From Aquimarina sp. BL5 (GTDB lineage: Bacteria; Bacteroidota; Bacteroidia; Flavobacteriales; Flavobacteriaceae), in NCBI RefSeq assembly GCF_003443675.1, contig NZ_CP031963.1, positions 2,875,501 through 2,939,500 on the forward strand: 64,000 bases of DNA. Reading direction: 5' to 3'. The position numbers and the translations under genes are program-made. Below are positions 55,263 through 63,717 of the stretch, piece after piece; the stretch's first letter is position 1; every line of letters begins with the position of its first letter. The notes beneath the pieces were generated by a model, which saw only the letters and a program-made list of their open reading frames with translations, was not told where the DNA came from and searched no databases.

Positions 55263-55327
55263 AAAAAATATTTGATCACATCCATTAAATAAGTAATAAA
55301 ATAAGACGAAGAGTAGAAATAAATTTT

Positions 55328-55335
55328 TAAATTTG
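55328..55335 (+). promoter_or_regulatory. -7 promoter box of prs
   Basis: TAAATTTG matches TAnnTTTG and continues as TTTGCACC, a form common in flavobacterial promoters. It is about 55 bases ahead of the prs start, back-to-back with the tRNA promoter. Confidence 0.5.
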
Positions 55336-55389
55336 CACCTTGTTTTTAGAAAATAAGTTTTAACTCATTACAAAACAACAATTTACCCT

Positions 55390-56331
55390 ATGCCTAATTC
55401 AATTACAGAAGCAAAATTTTTTGCTTGTAACCAAAGTACAGAACTAGCAGAAAAGATAGTATCCGCATATGGGGCAAAATTAGGTAATGTAATTACATCA
55501 ACATACAGTGATGGTGAGTTTCAACCTTCTTTTGAAGAGTCTGTTAGAGGATCAAGAGTCTTTATAATCGGATCTACACATCCTAGTTCGGACCATTTAA
55601 TGGAAATGTTATTAATGTTGGATGCCGCAAAAAGGGCTTCAGCAAGACATATTACAGCCGTATTACCATATTACGGATGGGCACGTCAGGACAGAAAAGA
55701 CAAACCAAGAGTTCCTATTGCAGCAAAATTAATTGCTAAAATGTTGGAAACTGCAGGTGCAACAAGAATTATAACTATGGATTTGCACGCAGATCAGATT
55801 CAGGGATTCTTCGAGAAACCTGTAGATCATTTATTTGCATCCACAATATTTTTACCATATCTGCAATCTCTTAATTTAGACAATCTAACCATCGCTTCGC
55901 CAGATATGGGTGGCTCCAAAAGAGCATATGCGTATTCTAAAGCACTAAAAAGTGATGTAGTAATCTGTTATAAACAACGTGCCAAAGCCAATACAATTTC
56001 GCATATGGAATTGATTGGAGATGTAACAGGTAAAAATGTAGTATTAGTAGATGATATGGTAGATACTGCAGGAACACTAACAAAAGCTGCTGACCTAATG
56101 ATAGAAAGAGGTGCAAAAAGCGTAAGAGCAATTTGTACACACCCTATTCTTTCTGGAGGTGCTTATGAAAAATTAAAAAATTCGAAACTAGAAGAATTAA
56201 TCGTTACTGATTCTATTCCTCTAAAACAAAAAAGTGAAAAAATTAGAGTCATAACTTGTGCTAATTTATTTGCAGATGTTATGAATAGAGTGCATCACAA
56301 TAAGTCTATCAGCTCTAAATTTATAATGTAA
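55390..56331 (+). CDS. prs: Ribose-phosphate pyrophosphokinase
   Basis: 313 residues. Makes phosphoribosyl pyrophosphate from ribose-5-phosphate and ATP for nucleotide, His and Trp synthesis. Motifs: TYSDGEFQPSFEESVRG, ITAVLPYYGWARQDRKDKPRVPI (flexible ATP loop), TMDLHADQIQGFF and VLVDDMVDTAGTL (the PRPP-binding loop). Length matches the family. Followed by rplY/ctc 26 bases later, a common flavobacterial pairing. Confidence 0.97.
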   Translation: MPNSITEAKFFACNQSTELAEKIVSAYGAKLGNVITSTYSDGEFQPSFEESVRGSRVFIIGSTHPSSDHLMEMLLMLDAAKRASARHITAVLPYYGWARQDRKDKPRVPIAAKLIAKMLETAGATRIITMDLHADQIQGFFEKPVDHLFASTIFLPYLQSLNLDNLTIASPDMGGSKRAYAYSKALKSDVVICYKQRAKANTISHMELIGDVTGKNVVLVDDMVDTAGTLTKAADLMIERGAKSVRAICTHPILSGGAYEKLKNSKLEELIVTDSIPLKQKSEKIRVITCANLFADVMNRVHHNKSISSKFIM

Positions 56332-56357
56332 ATTAATAACTATTAATATATTTTAAA

Positions 56358-56981
56358 ATGAAGTCATTAACAATCAATGCATCTCAAAGAGAAAGCGTAG
56401 GCAAGAAAGCAACAAAAGCCTTACGTAATGCTGGACAGGTACCTTGTGTTATTTACGGTGGAGACACTATTGTACACTTTGCAGCACCAGAAATTGCTTT
56501 CAAAAATTTAGTGTACACTCCGGACGTTCATACCGTGGTAATAGCGTTGGATAATGGTACAAAGGTAAATGCTATCTTACAGGATATTCAATTTCACCCT
56601 GTAACCGATAGAATCTTACACATCGATTTTATTCAGATTTTTGATGACAAACCGATCACCATTGCTCTTCCTTTCAAAACGACAGGAAATTCTAAAGGTG
56701 TTCGTAATGGTGGTGTATTACGTTTTAACCTAAGACGTATCACAGTAAAAGGACTAGCTTCTAAATTACCAGACGTGTTAGAAGGAGATATTACCAATCT
56801 AAAAATAGGAAACAAATTATATGTTACGGATGTAGCTAGTGAGGATTTTACAATTCTACACCCAGAAAACACAGTAATTTGTATGGTGAAAACTTCTCGT
56901 ACAGCAGTTACGGATGATGAGGAAGATGAAGAAACTGAAGGAGAAGCAACAGCTGCAGAAGCACCAGCTGCTGAAGCTTAA
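56358..56981 (+). CDS. rplY: 50S ribosomal protein L25, general stress (Ctc) form
   Basis: 207 residues. The N-terminal 5S-rRNA-binding domain (about 1-95) has [25 protein letters not shown], and the TL5/CTC C-terminal domain (about 96-185) has [17 protein letters not shown]. It ends in an acidic, Ala-rich tail (about 188-207) that is variable in Bacteroidetes. Co-directional with prs, with a terminator 27 bases after its stop. Confidence 0.95.
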   Translation: MKSLTINASQRESVGKKATKALRNAGQVPCVIYGGDTIVHFAAPEIAFKNLVYTPDVHTVVIALDNGTKVNAILQDIQFHPVTDRILHIDFIQIFDDKPITIALPFKTTGNSKGVRNGGVLRFNLRRITVKGLASKLPDVLEGDITNLKIGNKLYVTDVASEDFTILHPENTVICMVKTSRTAVTDDEEDEETEGEATAAEAPAAEA

Positions 56982-57007
56982 TCTTTTCTTTAAAAAGAAA
57001 ACAATCA

Positions 57008-57045
57008 AAAAGCATTCTGATTTTATTTTCAGAGTGCTTTTTTTA
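57008..57045 (+). terminator. Terminator after prs-rplY
   Basis: AAAGCATTCTGA (57009-57020) pairs with TCAGAGTGCTTT (57029-57040; one G-U), loop TTTTATTT, followed by a run of T. Placed 27 bases after the rplY stop. Confidence 0.85.
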
Positions 57046-57066
57046 TTTTTACACTGATTTCAGGAT

Positions 57067-57176
57067 GGCGTTCCCTCCGTTACACTTCGGTCGGGCTATT
57101 CGCTGTATCTTTTTTATTGTACTCTTCGAGAGCCTCAGAGCATAACAAAAAAGGATGCCGCTGCTATCCCTTACGC
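57067..57176. repeat. Dispersed Bacteroidetes intergenic repeat element
   Basis: GGCGTTCCCTCCGTTAC..TTCGGTCGGGCTATTCGCTGTATC at the left end and AGGATGCCGCTGCTATCCCTTACGC at the right end match, from memory, a repeat scattered between genes in many Flavobacteria (ends GGCGT..TCGGGCTATCCGCT and GCTATCCCT(A)ACGC). It is far richer in G+C than its surroundings. It lies just before pth and may be transcribed. Confidence 0.65.
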
Positions 57177-57191
57177 AAAACCAATACACAT

Positions 57192-57824
57192 ATGCTTTCT
57201 ATTTTTAGAAAATGGTTTTCAAAAAAAGATGAAAAGGAAGAAACTCAAGAAGAACTCATGAAAAAATTTCTTGTTGTAGGTCTCGGTAATATAGGACCTA
57301 AATATCACAATACACGTCATAATATAGGGTTTAGAATTCTAGATGCATTAGCAAAAGAAGAAAGCTTGTCTTTCGAAACTGAAAAACTAGGAGACCTCAC
57401 AACCTATAAACATAAAGGGCGCACAATAGTATTGCTAAAACCAAATACCTATATGAATCTTAGCGGAAAAGCTGTGAGATATTGGTTAACTAAAGAAAAA
57501 GTTCCTCTTGAAAATCTTTTAGTCATTACAGACGACATCAATCTATCTTTTGGTACCATTAGAGTAAAAGCAAAAGGTAGCGCAGGTGGACATAATGGTC
57601 TTAAGGATATCGAGGCTCAACTCAACACCTCTAAATATTGTAGATTTAGGTTTGGTGTAGGAGCAGAATTCAGCAAAGGCAGACAAGTGGACTACGTTTT
57701 AGGAGAGTGGGATTCTGAAGAAGAAGCTGCTATGCCAGAACGATTAGATAAAGGAATTGCATTGATCAAATCCTTTGCAACTGCAGGATTAGCAAATACT
57801 ATGAATACCTTTAACGGAAAATAA
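57192..57824 (+). CDS. pth: Peptidyl-tRNA hydrolase
   Basis: 210 residues from the ATG at 57192 (MLSIFRKWF). It releases tRNA from peptidyl-tRNAs dropped by ribosomes. KFLVVGLGNIGPKYHNTRHNIGF contains the catalytic His, followed by LLKPNTYMNLSG, VITDDINLSFG with the conserved Asp, and GSAGGHNGLKDIEAQL. The open frame extends back to 57117 but that part is translated repeat element, so I exclude it. Even from 57192 there is a 23-residue charged head before the usual start (MKKFLVVG at 57258), so the true start could be 57258. Confidence 0.92.
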   Translation: MLSIFRKWFSKKDEKEETQEELMKKFLVVGLGNIGPKYHNTRHNIGFRILDALAKEESLSFETEKLGDLTTYKHKGRTIVLLKPNTYMNLSGKAVRYWLTKEKVPLENLLVITDDINLSFGTIRVKAKGSAGGHNGLKDIEAQLNTSKYCRFRFGVGAEFSKGRQVDYVLGEWDSEEEAAMPERLDKGIALIKSFATAGLANTMNTFNGK

Positions 57825-58033
57825 GTAGTAGATCTCACAACATTTCCTTAATTTTATAGCTAACAATTTTTAATACATTACCAACGTATTAAGAGCAAAA
57901 TAAACCTAGATTACAATAAATGGTTTTACAAAAATCAGTCTTCTTGAAACGAAATACACCTATCGAATCGACATTAATTATAGTGTATAATAATGAATTC
58001 TTCCTGACAATCGAACACAAATAAAGACGAAGG

Positions 58034-58966
58034 ATGAAACGCTATACAGACGCCAAAACATATGATAACCATACACCATCGGTTGTAACTATTGGAACCT
58101 TTGATGGAGTTCATATTGGACACAAAAAAATAATCGAAAGATTGGTTGAAGCCGCCAAGCGAAACAATCTGGAGTCAGTAATTCTTACCTTTTTTCCACA
58201 TCCAAGAATGGTTTTGCAAAAGGATACAAATATAAAGCTGATTAATACTATCGAAGAACGGATCCAGATATTAGAAAAAACGGGATTAGATAGTTTAGTA
58301 ATCCATCCTTTTACTAAAGAATTCTCTCGTCTTTCGGCTAAGGAGTATGTTGAAGAAATGTTAGTTAACAGACTAAATCTGCGTCACGTTATTATTGGCT
58401 ACGATCATCGTTTTGGACGTAATCGCAATTCTAATATTACGGATCTAGCCTCTTTTGGTATTCAGAATGATTTTACGGTAGAAGAAATCTCAAAACAGGA
58501 CATAGATGATGTAGCAGTTAGCTCTACTAAAATTCGTGAGGCTTTACTCGACGGAGATATTATAAAGGCTAATAGGTACCTTGGATATAATTTCATGCTT
58601 ACCGGAAAAATAATAAAAGGAAAAGAATTAGGACGTAAATTAGAATATCCAACAGCGAACCTACACATAGAAGAAGATTATAAACTTATTCCAAAAAAAG
58701 GAGTATACGTTGTAAAATCCCAGATCAATAATAAAACATATTTTGGGATGATGAATATTGGTAATAATCCAACCGTAAATGGAAAACACCAAACCATCGA
58801 AACCCATTTTTTTGACGCTTCATTTAACTTATACGAGAAAAAGATTCAAATTGAGATGCTCATACGGATAAGAGATGAGAAAAAATTTGATTCTATAGAA
58901 GCTTTAAAAAATGCAATGCAAGAAGATGAAGACTTTTCTAGAGATTATATAAATTCTATGGTATGA
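58034..58966 (+). CDS. ribF: Bifunctional riboflavin kinase / FAD synthetase
   Basis: 310 residues. Converts riboflavin to FMN and FMN to FAD. The N-terminal nucleotidyltransferase (about 1-180) has VTIGTFDGVHIGHKKI, FFPHPRMVL, GYDHRFGRNR and SSTKIREALLDG; the C-terminal kinase (about 185-305) has GRKLEYPTANLH, KGVYVVK and NIGNNPTVNG. Its last codons overlap the next gene (ATGA at 58963-58966). Confidence 0.96.
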   Translation: MKRYTDAKTYDNHTPSVVTIGTFDGVHIGHKKIIERLVEAAKRNNLESVILTFFPHPRMVLQKDTNIKLINTIEERIQILEKTGLDSLVIHPFTKEFSRLSAKEYVEEMLVNRLNLRHVIIGYDHRFGRNRNSNITDLASFGIQNDFTVEEISKQDIDDVAVSSTKIREALLDGDIIKANRYLGYNFMLTGKIIKGKELGRKLEYPTANLHIEEDYKLIPKKGVYVVKSQINNKTYFGMMNIGNNPTVNGKHQTIETHFFDASFNLYEKKIQIEMLIRIRDEKKFDSIEALKNAMQEDEDFSRDYINSMV

Positions 58967-60282
58967 TCAATCGTTGGTTATTTACACAAATAGATAATAG
59001 TGCTTTAATCATATTTAGGATTTTTTTTGGATTTCTAATTGCAGCAGAATCCTTTGGAGCTATTCTTACCGGTTGGGTTAGAAGAACTCTTGTAGAACCT
59101 CAATTTACTTTTAACTTTATTGGTTTAGATTTTCTGCAACCGCTCCCCGGAAATGGGATGTATTTCTATTTTGCCTTAATGGGTATTTTCGGAATATTTA
59201 TTATGATAGGTTTTAAATATCGCTGGAGCATGATTGCCTATACAGTTCTATGGGCCGGTGTTTACTATATGCAAAAGTCATCCTACAACAATCATTATTA
59301 CCTATTACTGCTGCTATGCATTCTTATGAGTACGTTACCTGCTGGGAATTATTTCTCTATAGATGTTAAGAAAAATCCGGCGCTTAAAAGAATATCCATG
59401 CCTCGATGGTGTATTTTATTTATTATTATCCAATTATGGATTGTATACACATATGCATCTGTCGCTAAATTATATCCGGATTGGTTAGATTATACCGTGG
59501 CAAGAAATTTAATGCTTTCCAGAGCAAATTATCCTATTGTTGGAGAATTATTACAACAACATTGGACACATGTGAGTATTACGTATTTTGGGATTTTATT
59601 CGATCTACTAATCATTCCTTTATTACTATGGAGGAGAACCCGTCTCACGGCTTTTATTATCAGTATCTTTTTTCACCTGTTTAATTCTATTGTATTTCAG
59701 ATTGGGATATTCCCATACTTGTCATTAGCATTTACCGTATTTTTCTTTTCCAAAGAACGCATCCATCGCATTTTTATGCCGAAAAAAGAGTTTTATACAG
59801 CAAATGAGTTAATCATTCCTTCTTACCGGAAATTTTTGATCCCAGCATTGACAATTTGGTTTGTGGTTCAACTTGCTTTACCAATTCGTCATTGGTTCAT
59901 TCCGGGCGATGTTTTATGGACAGAAGAAGGTCACAAATTAAGCTGGAGAATGATGCTTCGTGGGCGATCAGGGTCTACTGATTTTTATATTGAGCATAAG
60001 GATAATCCCGAAAAAAAGTTAAGAATAGATAAGAATCAATATCTTTCCAAAAAACAGCGTCGTTTAGTAAATACTAAACCTGATGCGATTTGGCAGTTTG
60101 CACAATTTCTAAAAAAAGAATACCTAAAAGAAGGGAAGGATATAGCAGTATACGTTAGGAGTAATGTATCTGTTAATGGAAAAAAACTAAAAGTTTTAAT
60201 CGATCCTGATGTAGATTTAACAAGTGTAGCGTGGAATTATTTTACAACCAATCCTTGGGTAATTAAATATGATGAGGAATAG
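58963..60282 (+). CDS. HTTM-domain membrane protein (gamma-carboxylase-like)
   Basis: 439 residues. The N-terminal two thirds is a horizontally-transferred-transmembrane (HTTM) domain with about 8 hydrophobic helices: LIIFRIFFGFLIAAESFG, WAGVYYMQKSSYNNHYYL, YTYASVAKLYPDWLD and FFHLFNSIVFQIGIFPY. It is related to vitamin-K-dependent gamma-carboxylase. The C-terminal 140 residues are soluble-like (WRMMLRGRSGSTDFYI). Overlaps ribF by 4 bases and the kinase gene by 14 bases. The substrate of bacterial members is unknown. Confidence 0.85.
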   Translation: MINRWLFTQIDNSALIIFRIFFGFLIAAESFGAILTGWVRRTLVEPQFTFNFIGLDFLQPLPGNGMYFYFALMGIFGIFIMIGFKYRWSMIAYTVLWAGVYYMQKSSYNNHYYLLLLLCILMSTLPAGNYFSIDVKKNPALKRISMPRWCILFIIIQLWIVYTYASVAKLYPDWLDYTVARNLMLSRANYPIVGELLQQHWTHVSITYFGILFDLLIIPLLLWRRTRLTAFIISIFFHLFNSIVFQIGIFPYLSLAFTVFFFSKERIHRIFMPKKEFYTANELIIPSYRKFLIPALTIWFVVQLALPIRHWFIPGDVLWTEEGHKLSWRMMLRGRSGSTDFYIEHKDNPEKKLRIDKNQYLSKKQRRLVNTKPDAIWQFAQFLKKEYLKEGKDIAVYVRSNVSVNGKKLKVLIDPDVDLTSVAWNYFTTNPWVIKYDEE

Positions 60283-62167
60283 ACATCTTTATATATTTAT
60301 CATACTGATTTCATTTTCTGTGAATGCGCAGGAGAAGAAAGACTGGTACTCTGCTTTTGGCAAGACTCCTGCGCTTGTAGATTCATATCTTTATAAAGAA
60401 TTAAAAAATGCCAAAGATTTTCAGACAAGAGCAAAATTAATCGATACGATTGCATCCATTCATATTCAAACAGGGATTACAGATTCTATTATATATTACG
60501 GAAACCTGCTTCAAGATGAAGTAATGTCTCAAAAAGAATTGCTTCTAAATCGTAATCTCTATTTATCTAAAGCCTATCATATTCTCGGAAAAGGAAAACT
60601 GGAAAAAGGCCTTTATGACGATGCTATGAAACATCACTTCGATGGCATTGAAATATCTCCTATTGAGGAGATGGAAAAAATGCATAATCTGCATCAGATT
60701 GCTTTAGGGGTTGTGTATCTGCATCAATTGGAAGTCGAAACTGCGCTATCGATATTTGAAACCTGCATAAAAAATACTGAAGATAAAGAGGTATTGCTTT
60801 TAGCAATAAAATATAAAGCAGATATACTCTTATTTCAGAAAAAAACGGAAGAAGCTAAAGAAAACTATAAGAAAGCACAAGAACTTCTTCTTACTCAAAA
60901 AAATATTAAAGTTGATTTAGACATTAAAATAAGACTTGGTAGAATTGATGTTTTCGAAAACAAACTGGAACAAGGTCTAGAACATTTTATATCCGTGAAA
61001 GACCAGGCCTTAAAACATAACTTCTATGACCTTTATATAGATGCAGTAATTCGAGTCGGAATTATTTATTATAGACAAGGACATCTAGAGGCTTCGCAAA
61101 TGGTATTATCTACTGCCTATGCAAACACCTTACAATGGAATAAACTCGAGCTACAACGCGACGTAATTAAGGTACTTAGGAATATAGAAGTTGCAGAAAA
61201 AGATTATGAGAATGCCTATAACCTTATGACTCAATATGTCTCTATTTCTAACCAAATTCTGGAGAATCAGAATAAAGTTATTGCAAAGGAAATGGAAGCT
61301 AAATATCAAACGTTACAAAAAGAAAAAGAGATACTATCCCTTAAGGAAGAACAACTACTCAAAGAAAGTGAGATTAAAAGACAGCGAACCATCAAAAAAG
61401 CATTTTTGATTGGTTTTCTGGTTGTATTAATCCCTGTAATTGCCTTGTTATTTTTATACTTCCAGAAATTAAAAACACAAATAGCACTAAACAAGTCTCA
61501 AAAAGAGGTGAATTCTCAAAAAGTGTATGGGTTAATGAAAGATCAGGAACTTAATCTCGTGAAAGCAACTATGGATGGACAAAATAAAGAACGTAGACGT
61601 CTAGCCAGGGAATTACACGATAGTATTGGAGGTAATCTGGCAAGTATCAAATTACAACTTTCTTCTAATACTAGTAACAATGAAAGTATACAGACTAAAA
61701 TATTAAATCAAATAGACGAAACATATCATCAAGTGCGTGATTTATCTCATAATCTTGCTTCAAAAAAGTTTCAAAACAATGGAATTTCAACCTTAATAAA
61801 GGAATACGTAAATAATATAGAACAAGGTAGTAAACAAAAAATTTCTTTCAATCCTCATCCTGAGGAAAAAATTAATGAAATAGAAAACCCTTTAAAAGAG
61901 GAGCTTTTCAAAATAATTCAGGAATTATTAACGAATACATTAAAACACGCCAAAGCGGATCAAATAGATATTTATCTTAATCAATATCAGACGATACTGC
62001 AGCTTCTTTTTGAGGATAATGGCATCGGCTTTAATTCAGAAAAGATGGCTGAGGGTATTGGTTTTAAGAACATCAAAAACCGACTTCATTCTCTATCAGG
62101 TAATATGGTCATAGATTCTACTATTGATAGAGGTACTGTAATCAATATAGAAATTCCGGTATCCTAA
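60269..62167 (+). CDS. TPR sensor histidine kinase (HisKA_3 type)
   Basis: 632 residues. Signal peptide (1-21, ..VNAQ), TPR-type repeats over about 60-340, a coiled-coil, one membrane helix (about 373-395, FLIGFLVVLIPVIALLFLYF), HisKA_3 dimerisation domain with ERRRLARELHDSIGGNLASI (phospho-His in ELHDS), and HATPase_c with IIQELLTNTLKHAKA, EDNGIGFN and GIGFKNIKNRL. Kinases of this kind pair with LuxR-type response regulators. None is encoded next to it here: the plus strand downstream is empty, so the partner must be elsewhere. Start overlaps the HTTM stop by 14 bases. Confidence 0.9.
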   Translation: MMRNRHLYIFIILISFSVNAQEKKDWYSAFGKTPALVDSYLYKELKNAKDFQTRAKLIDTIASIHIQTGITDSIIYYGNLLQDEVMSQKELLLNRNLYLSKAYHILGKGKLEKGLYDDAMKHHFDGIEISPIEEMEKMHNLHQIALGVVYLHQLEVETALSIFETCIKNTEDKEVLLLAIKYKADILLFQKKTEEAKENYKKAQELLLTQKNIKVDLDIKIRLGRIDVFENKLEQGLEHFISVKDQALKHNFYDLYIDAVIRVGIIYYRQGHLEASQMVLSTAYANTLQWNKLELQRDVIKVLRNIEVAEKDYENAYNLMTQYVSISNQILENQNKVIAKEMEAKYQTLQKEKEILSLKEEQLLKESEIKRQRTIKKAFLIGFLVVLIPVIALLFLYFQKLKTQIALNKSQKEVNSQKVYGLMKDQELNLVKATMDGQNKERRRLARELHDSIGGNLASIKLQLSSNTSNNESIQTKILNQIDETYHQVRDLSHNLASKKFQNNGISTLIKEYVNNIEQGSKQKISFNPHPEEKINEIENPLKEELFKIIQELLTNTLKHAKADQIDIYLNQYQTILQLLFEDNGIGFNSEKMAEGIGFKNIKNRLHSLSGNMVIDSTIDRGTVINIEIPVS

Positions 62168-62609
62168 CAAATAAAAAAATCTTCTAGAGATCTATTAACT
62201 ACAAACAGGATAATCTTCGTTTTAATCCTTAGTCATGAACCAATAAAAATAGAGATTGTAAATCCAAATTATCGGATTGTTTAATAATATTTCAGTTGGT
62301 CGATAGTAAACTGGACTTGATCTACAGAAACTTTACTTCTATCCAATTCTAAAGAAATATTAAGAGAACCTACACTATTTTTACATCAGAGAAAATAACA
62401 AAATAGTGTTGTTAGTATGAAACATAAAATAAGCAACTAAGATTTGCCTCTAGAAAGAAACATATAATACAAACTTAAAAATATTGCCCCCAAAACCTCA
62501 CATCGTCATATTACCCAAAAGCTATGCCTCACAGCGTAGCTTTTTAGTATTAACCTAACATCAAAACACCTATTCTACAGAAAAGAATTCTTTTAAATAA
62601 AAATACGAT
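62168..62609. other. 442-base gap; no gene seen
   Basis: Convergent region between the sensor kinase and M23 peptidase genes. No open frame or RNA gene recognised; one hairpin is listed separately. Some runs (62170-62400) look like decayed sequence but I cannot match them to any gene. Confidence 0.4.
62517..62544 (+). terminator. Hairpin terminator between convergent genes
   Basis: AAAAGCTATG pairs with CGTAGCTTTT (one G-U), loop CCTCACAG, followed by TTTTTAG on the plus strand. It is 350 bases after the kinase stop and 66 bases from the M23 stop, and could serve either strand. Confidence 0.45.
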
Positions 62610-63191
62610 TTACTCTCTCAACCAAGTATCTGGATCTAAATAAAACATTTTTCGATTTCCTTGTATAATATCAGGATCTCGTAACCACCAATATGGAAAG
62701 GGTGTCGTGATGGCATAATGTAAATGTGGTGGTTTACCTACGGCATTACCAGTATTACCTACTGTTCCTAATTTAGTTCCTGACGCTACAGGCTGAAACG
62801 GAAATGCATCTACCTCATCCAGATGCGCATAATAATGAAACCGCCACTTAGGACCTAACACCATAACCGTCTTCCCTCCTTTACCACCTTCATACGTATA
62901 GATTACTATCCCATAAGTGGCTGAGATCACATCAGTGCCTTTTTCCTTAAAAATATCAATACCCTTATGCGTAATGGAACTTCCCCAAGGATAGGCCCAA
63001 AAGGAATTATCGTCCCAATCCTTAGTCGTAGCTCCTTTTATCGGAATAATCATTTTTTGTGGTAATAGAAACCCTAAACCAATTACTAACATTGGTATTA
63101 ATGTAAATTTTCGAGTTCTTTTATTCCTATACAAAGAACCTATAAGGATTAAAAGTGATGCTAAAAAACGCCTGGTCGTAGTAGTGATCAT
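62610..63191 (-). CDS. M23-family metallopeptidase (LytM domain)
   Basis: 193 residues. One N-terminal hydrophobic helix (about 33-50, LIPMLVIGLGFLLPQKM) probably anchors it facing the periplasm. The peptidase domain has HKGIDIF (zinc His and Asp), HYYAHLDEV, GNTGNAVGKPPHLHYAIT (the second His pair) and WWLRDPD. All zinc and catalytic His positions are present, so it is probably active on peptidoglycan cross-links. Compact for the family. It sits 99 bases downstream of two small peptide genes on the same strand, with a terminator between. Confidence 0.9.
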   Translation of the reverse strand: MITTTTRRFLASLLILIGSLYRNKRTRKFTLIPMLVIGLGFLLPQKMIIPIKGATTKDWDDNSFWAYPWGSSITHKGIDIFKEKGTDVISATYGIVIYTYEGGKGGKTVMVLGPKWRFHYYAHLDEVDAFPFQPVASGTKLGTVGNTGNAVGKPPHLHYAITTPFPYWWLRDPDIIQGNRKMFYLDPDTWLRE

Positions 63192-63241
63192 ATACTAAAT
63201 ATACGATATATACTCCTATATTTTGAAGCTAATAAAACTAG

Positions 63242-63279
63242 AAGAAAAAACGAGGTTCCCCCTTTCAGAAAACCTCGCT
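63242..63279 (-). terminator. Intrinsic terminator of the small-peptide genes
   Basis: CGAGGTT (63251-63257) pairs with AACCTCG (63271-63277). On the minus strand the hairpin is followed by TTTTTTCTTC, right after the stop of the 52-residue peptide at 63290. Confidence 0.8.
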
Positions 63280-63289
63280 AACAATTAAT

Positions 63290-63448
63290 CTACAACAAAC
63301 AGTTTCCCATAAAACAGGGAACCGGACACCATTGATTTGTGGTATGAGAATTACCTCCTGTACACCAATAGACATTTCCTTTAGCTTTAATTTGCTGTTG
63401 TTCAGATTTACTTAGCACTCTACCGAAATCTAAAATTGATTTTTTCAT
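63290..63448 (-). CDS. Small Cys-rich peptide precursor (bacteriocin-like leader)
   Basis: 52 residues, translated by hand: leader MKKSILDFGRVLSKSEQQQI, then KAKGNVYWCTGGNS and a Trp/Cys-rich end with QWCPVPCFMGNC. Four Cys in the last 25 residues. The leader matches that of the next peptide (LGKVISKSEQKEI), but lacks the GG cleavage site at the usual place. Belongs to the flavobacterial GG-leader natural-product precursor type; the product's activity is unknown. Confidence 0.75.
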   Translation of the reverse strand: MKKSILDFGRVLSKSEQQQIKAKGNVYWCTGGNSHTTNQWCPVPCFMGNCLL

Positions 63449-63474
63449 GAGTAACTTAATTTAAAATTGTGGAA

Positions 63475-63717
63475 TTAATATTCAGGACAACACATTCCAC
63501 TTTGAACCCTACCAAGACATCTACCACCTGGAAAAGGAGATCCATTAGATGTTCCAGCAGCGGCATATGAACAAACTTCTCCTCTTGAATCCACCCATTC
63601 TACAACATAATTACTAGTACATCCACAAGCCTCGAAACCTCCTCGCATTCCTCCTGAAATTTCTTTCTGTTCGGATTTACTAATTACTTTCCCTAAGTTT
63701 AACAATGATTTTTTCAT
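63475..63717 (-). CDS. GG-leader natural-product (bacteriocin-like) peptide precursor
   Basis: 80 residues. Leader MKKSLLNLGKVISKSEQKEI ends in SGG, a double-glycine site typical of peptides exported and cut by peptidase-C39 ABC transporters. The mature part has six Cys (EACGC, EVCSY, GRCLG, GMCCPEY) and many Gly. The two peptide genes are 26 bases apart with parallel leaders, so they are paralogues in one unit. No C39 transporter or modifying enzyme is in the window; it may lie to the right or elsewhere. Confidence 0.85.
   Translation of the reverse strand: MKKSLLNLGKVISKSEQKEISGGMRGGFEACGCTSNYVVEWVDSRGEVCSYAAAGTSNGSPFPGGRCLGRVQSGMCCPEY

Noticed and set aside
57117..57191. N-terminal extension of Pth from 57117
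   Set aside because: It translates a dispersed intergenic repeat; the enzyme's conserved part starts well after 57192.
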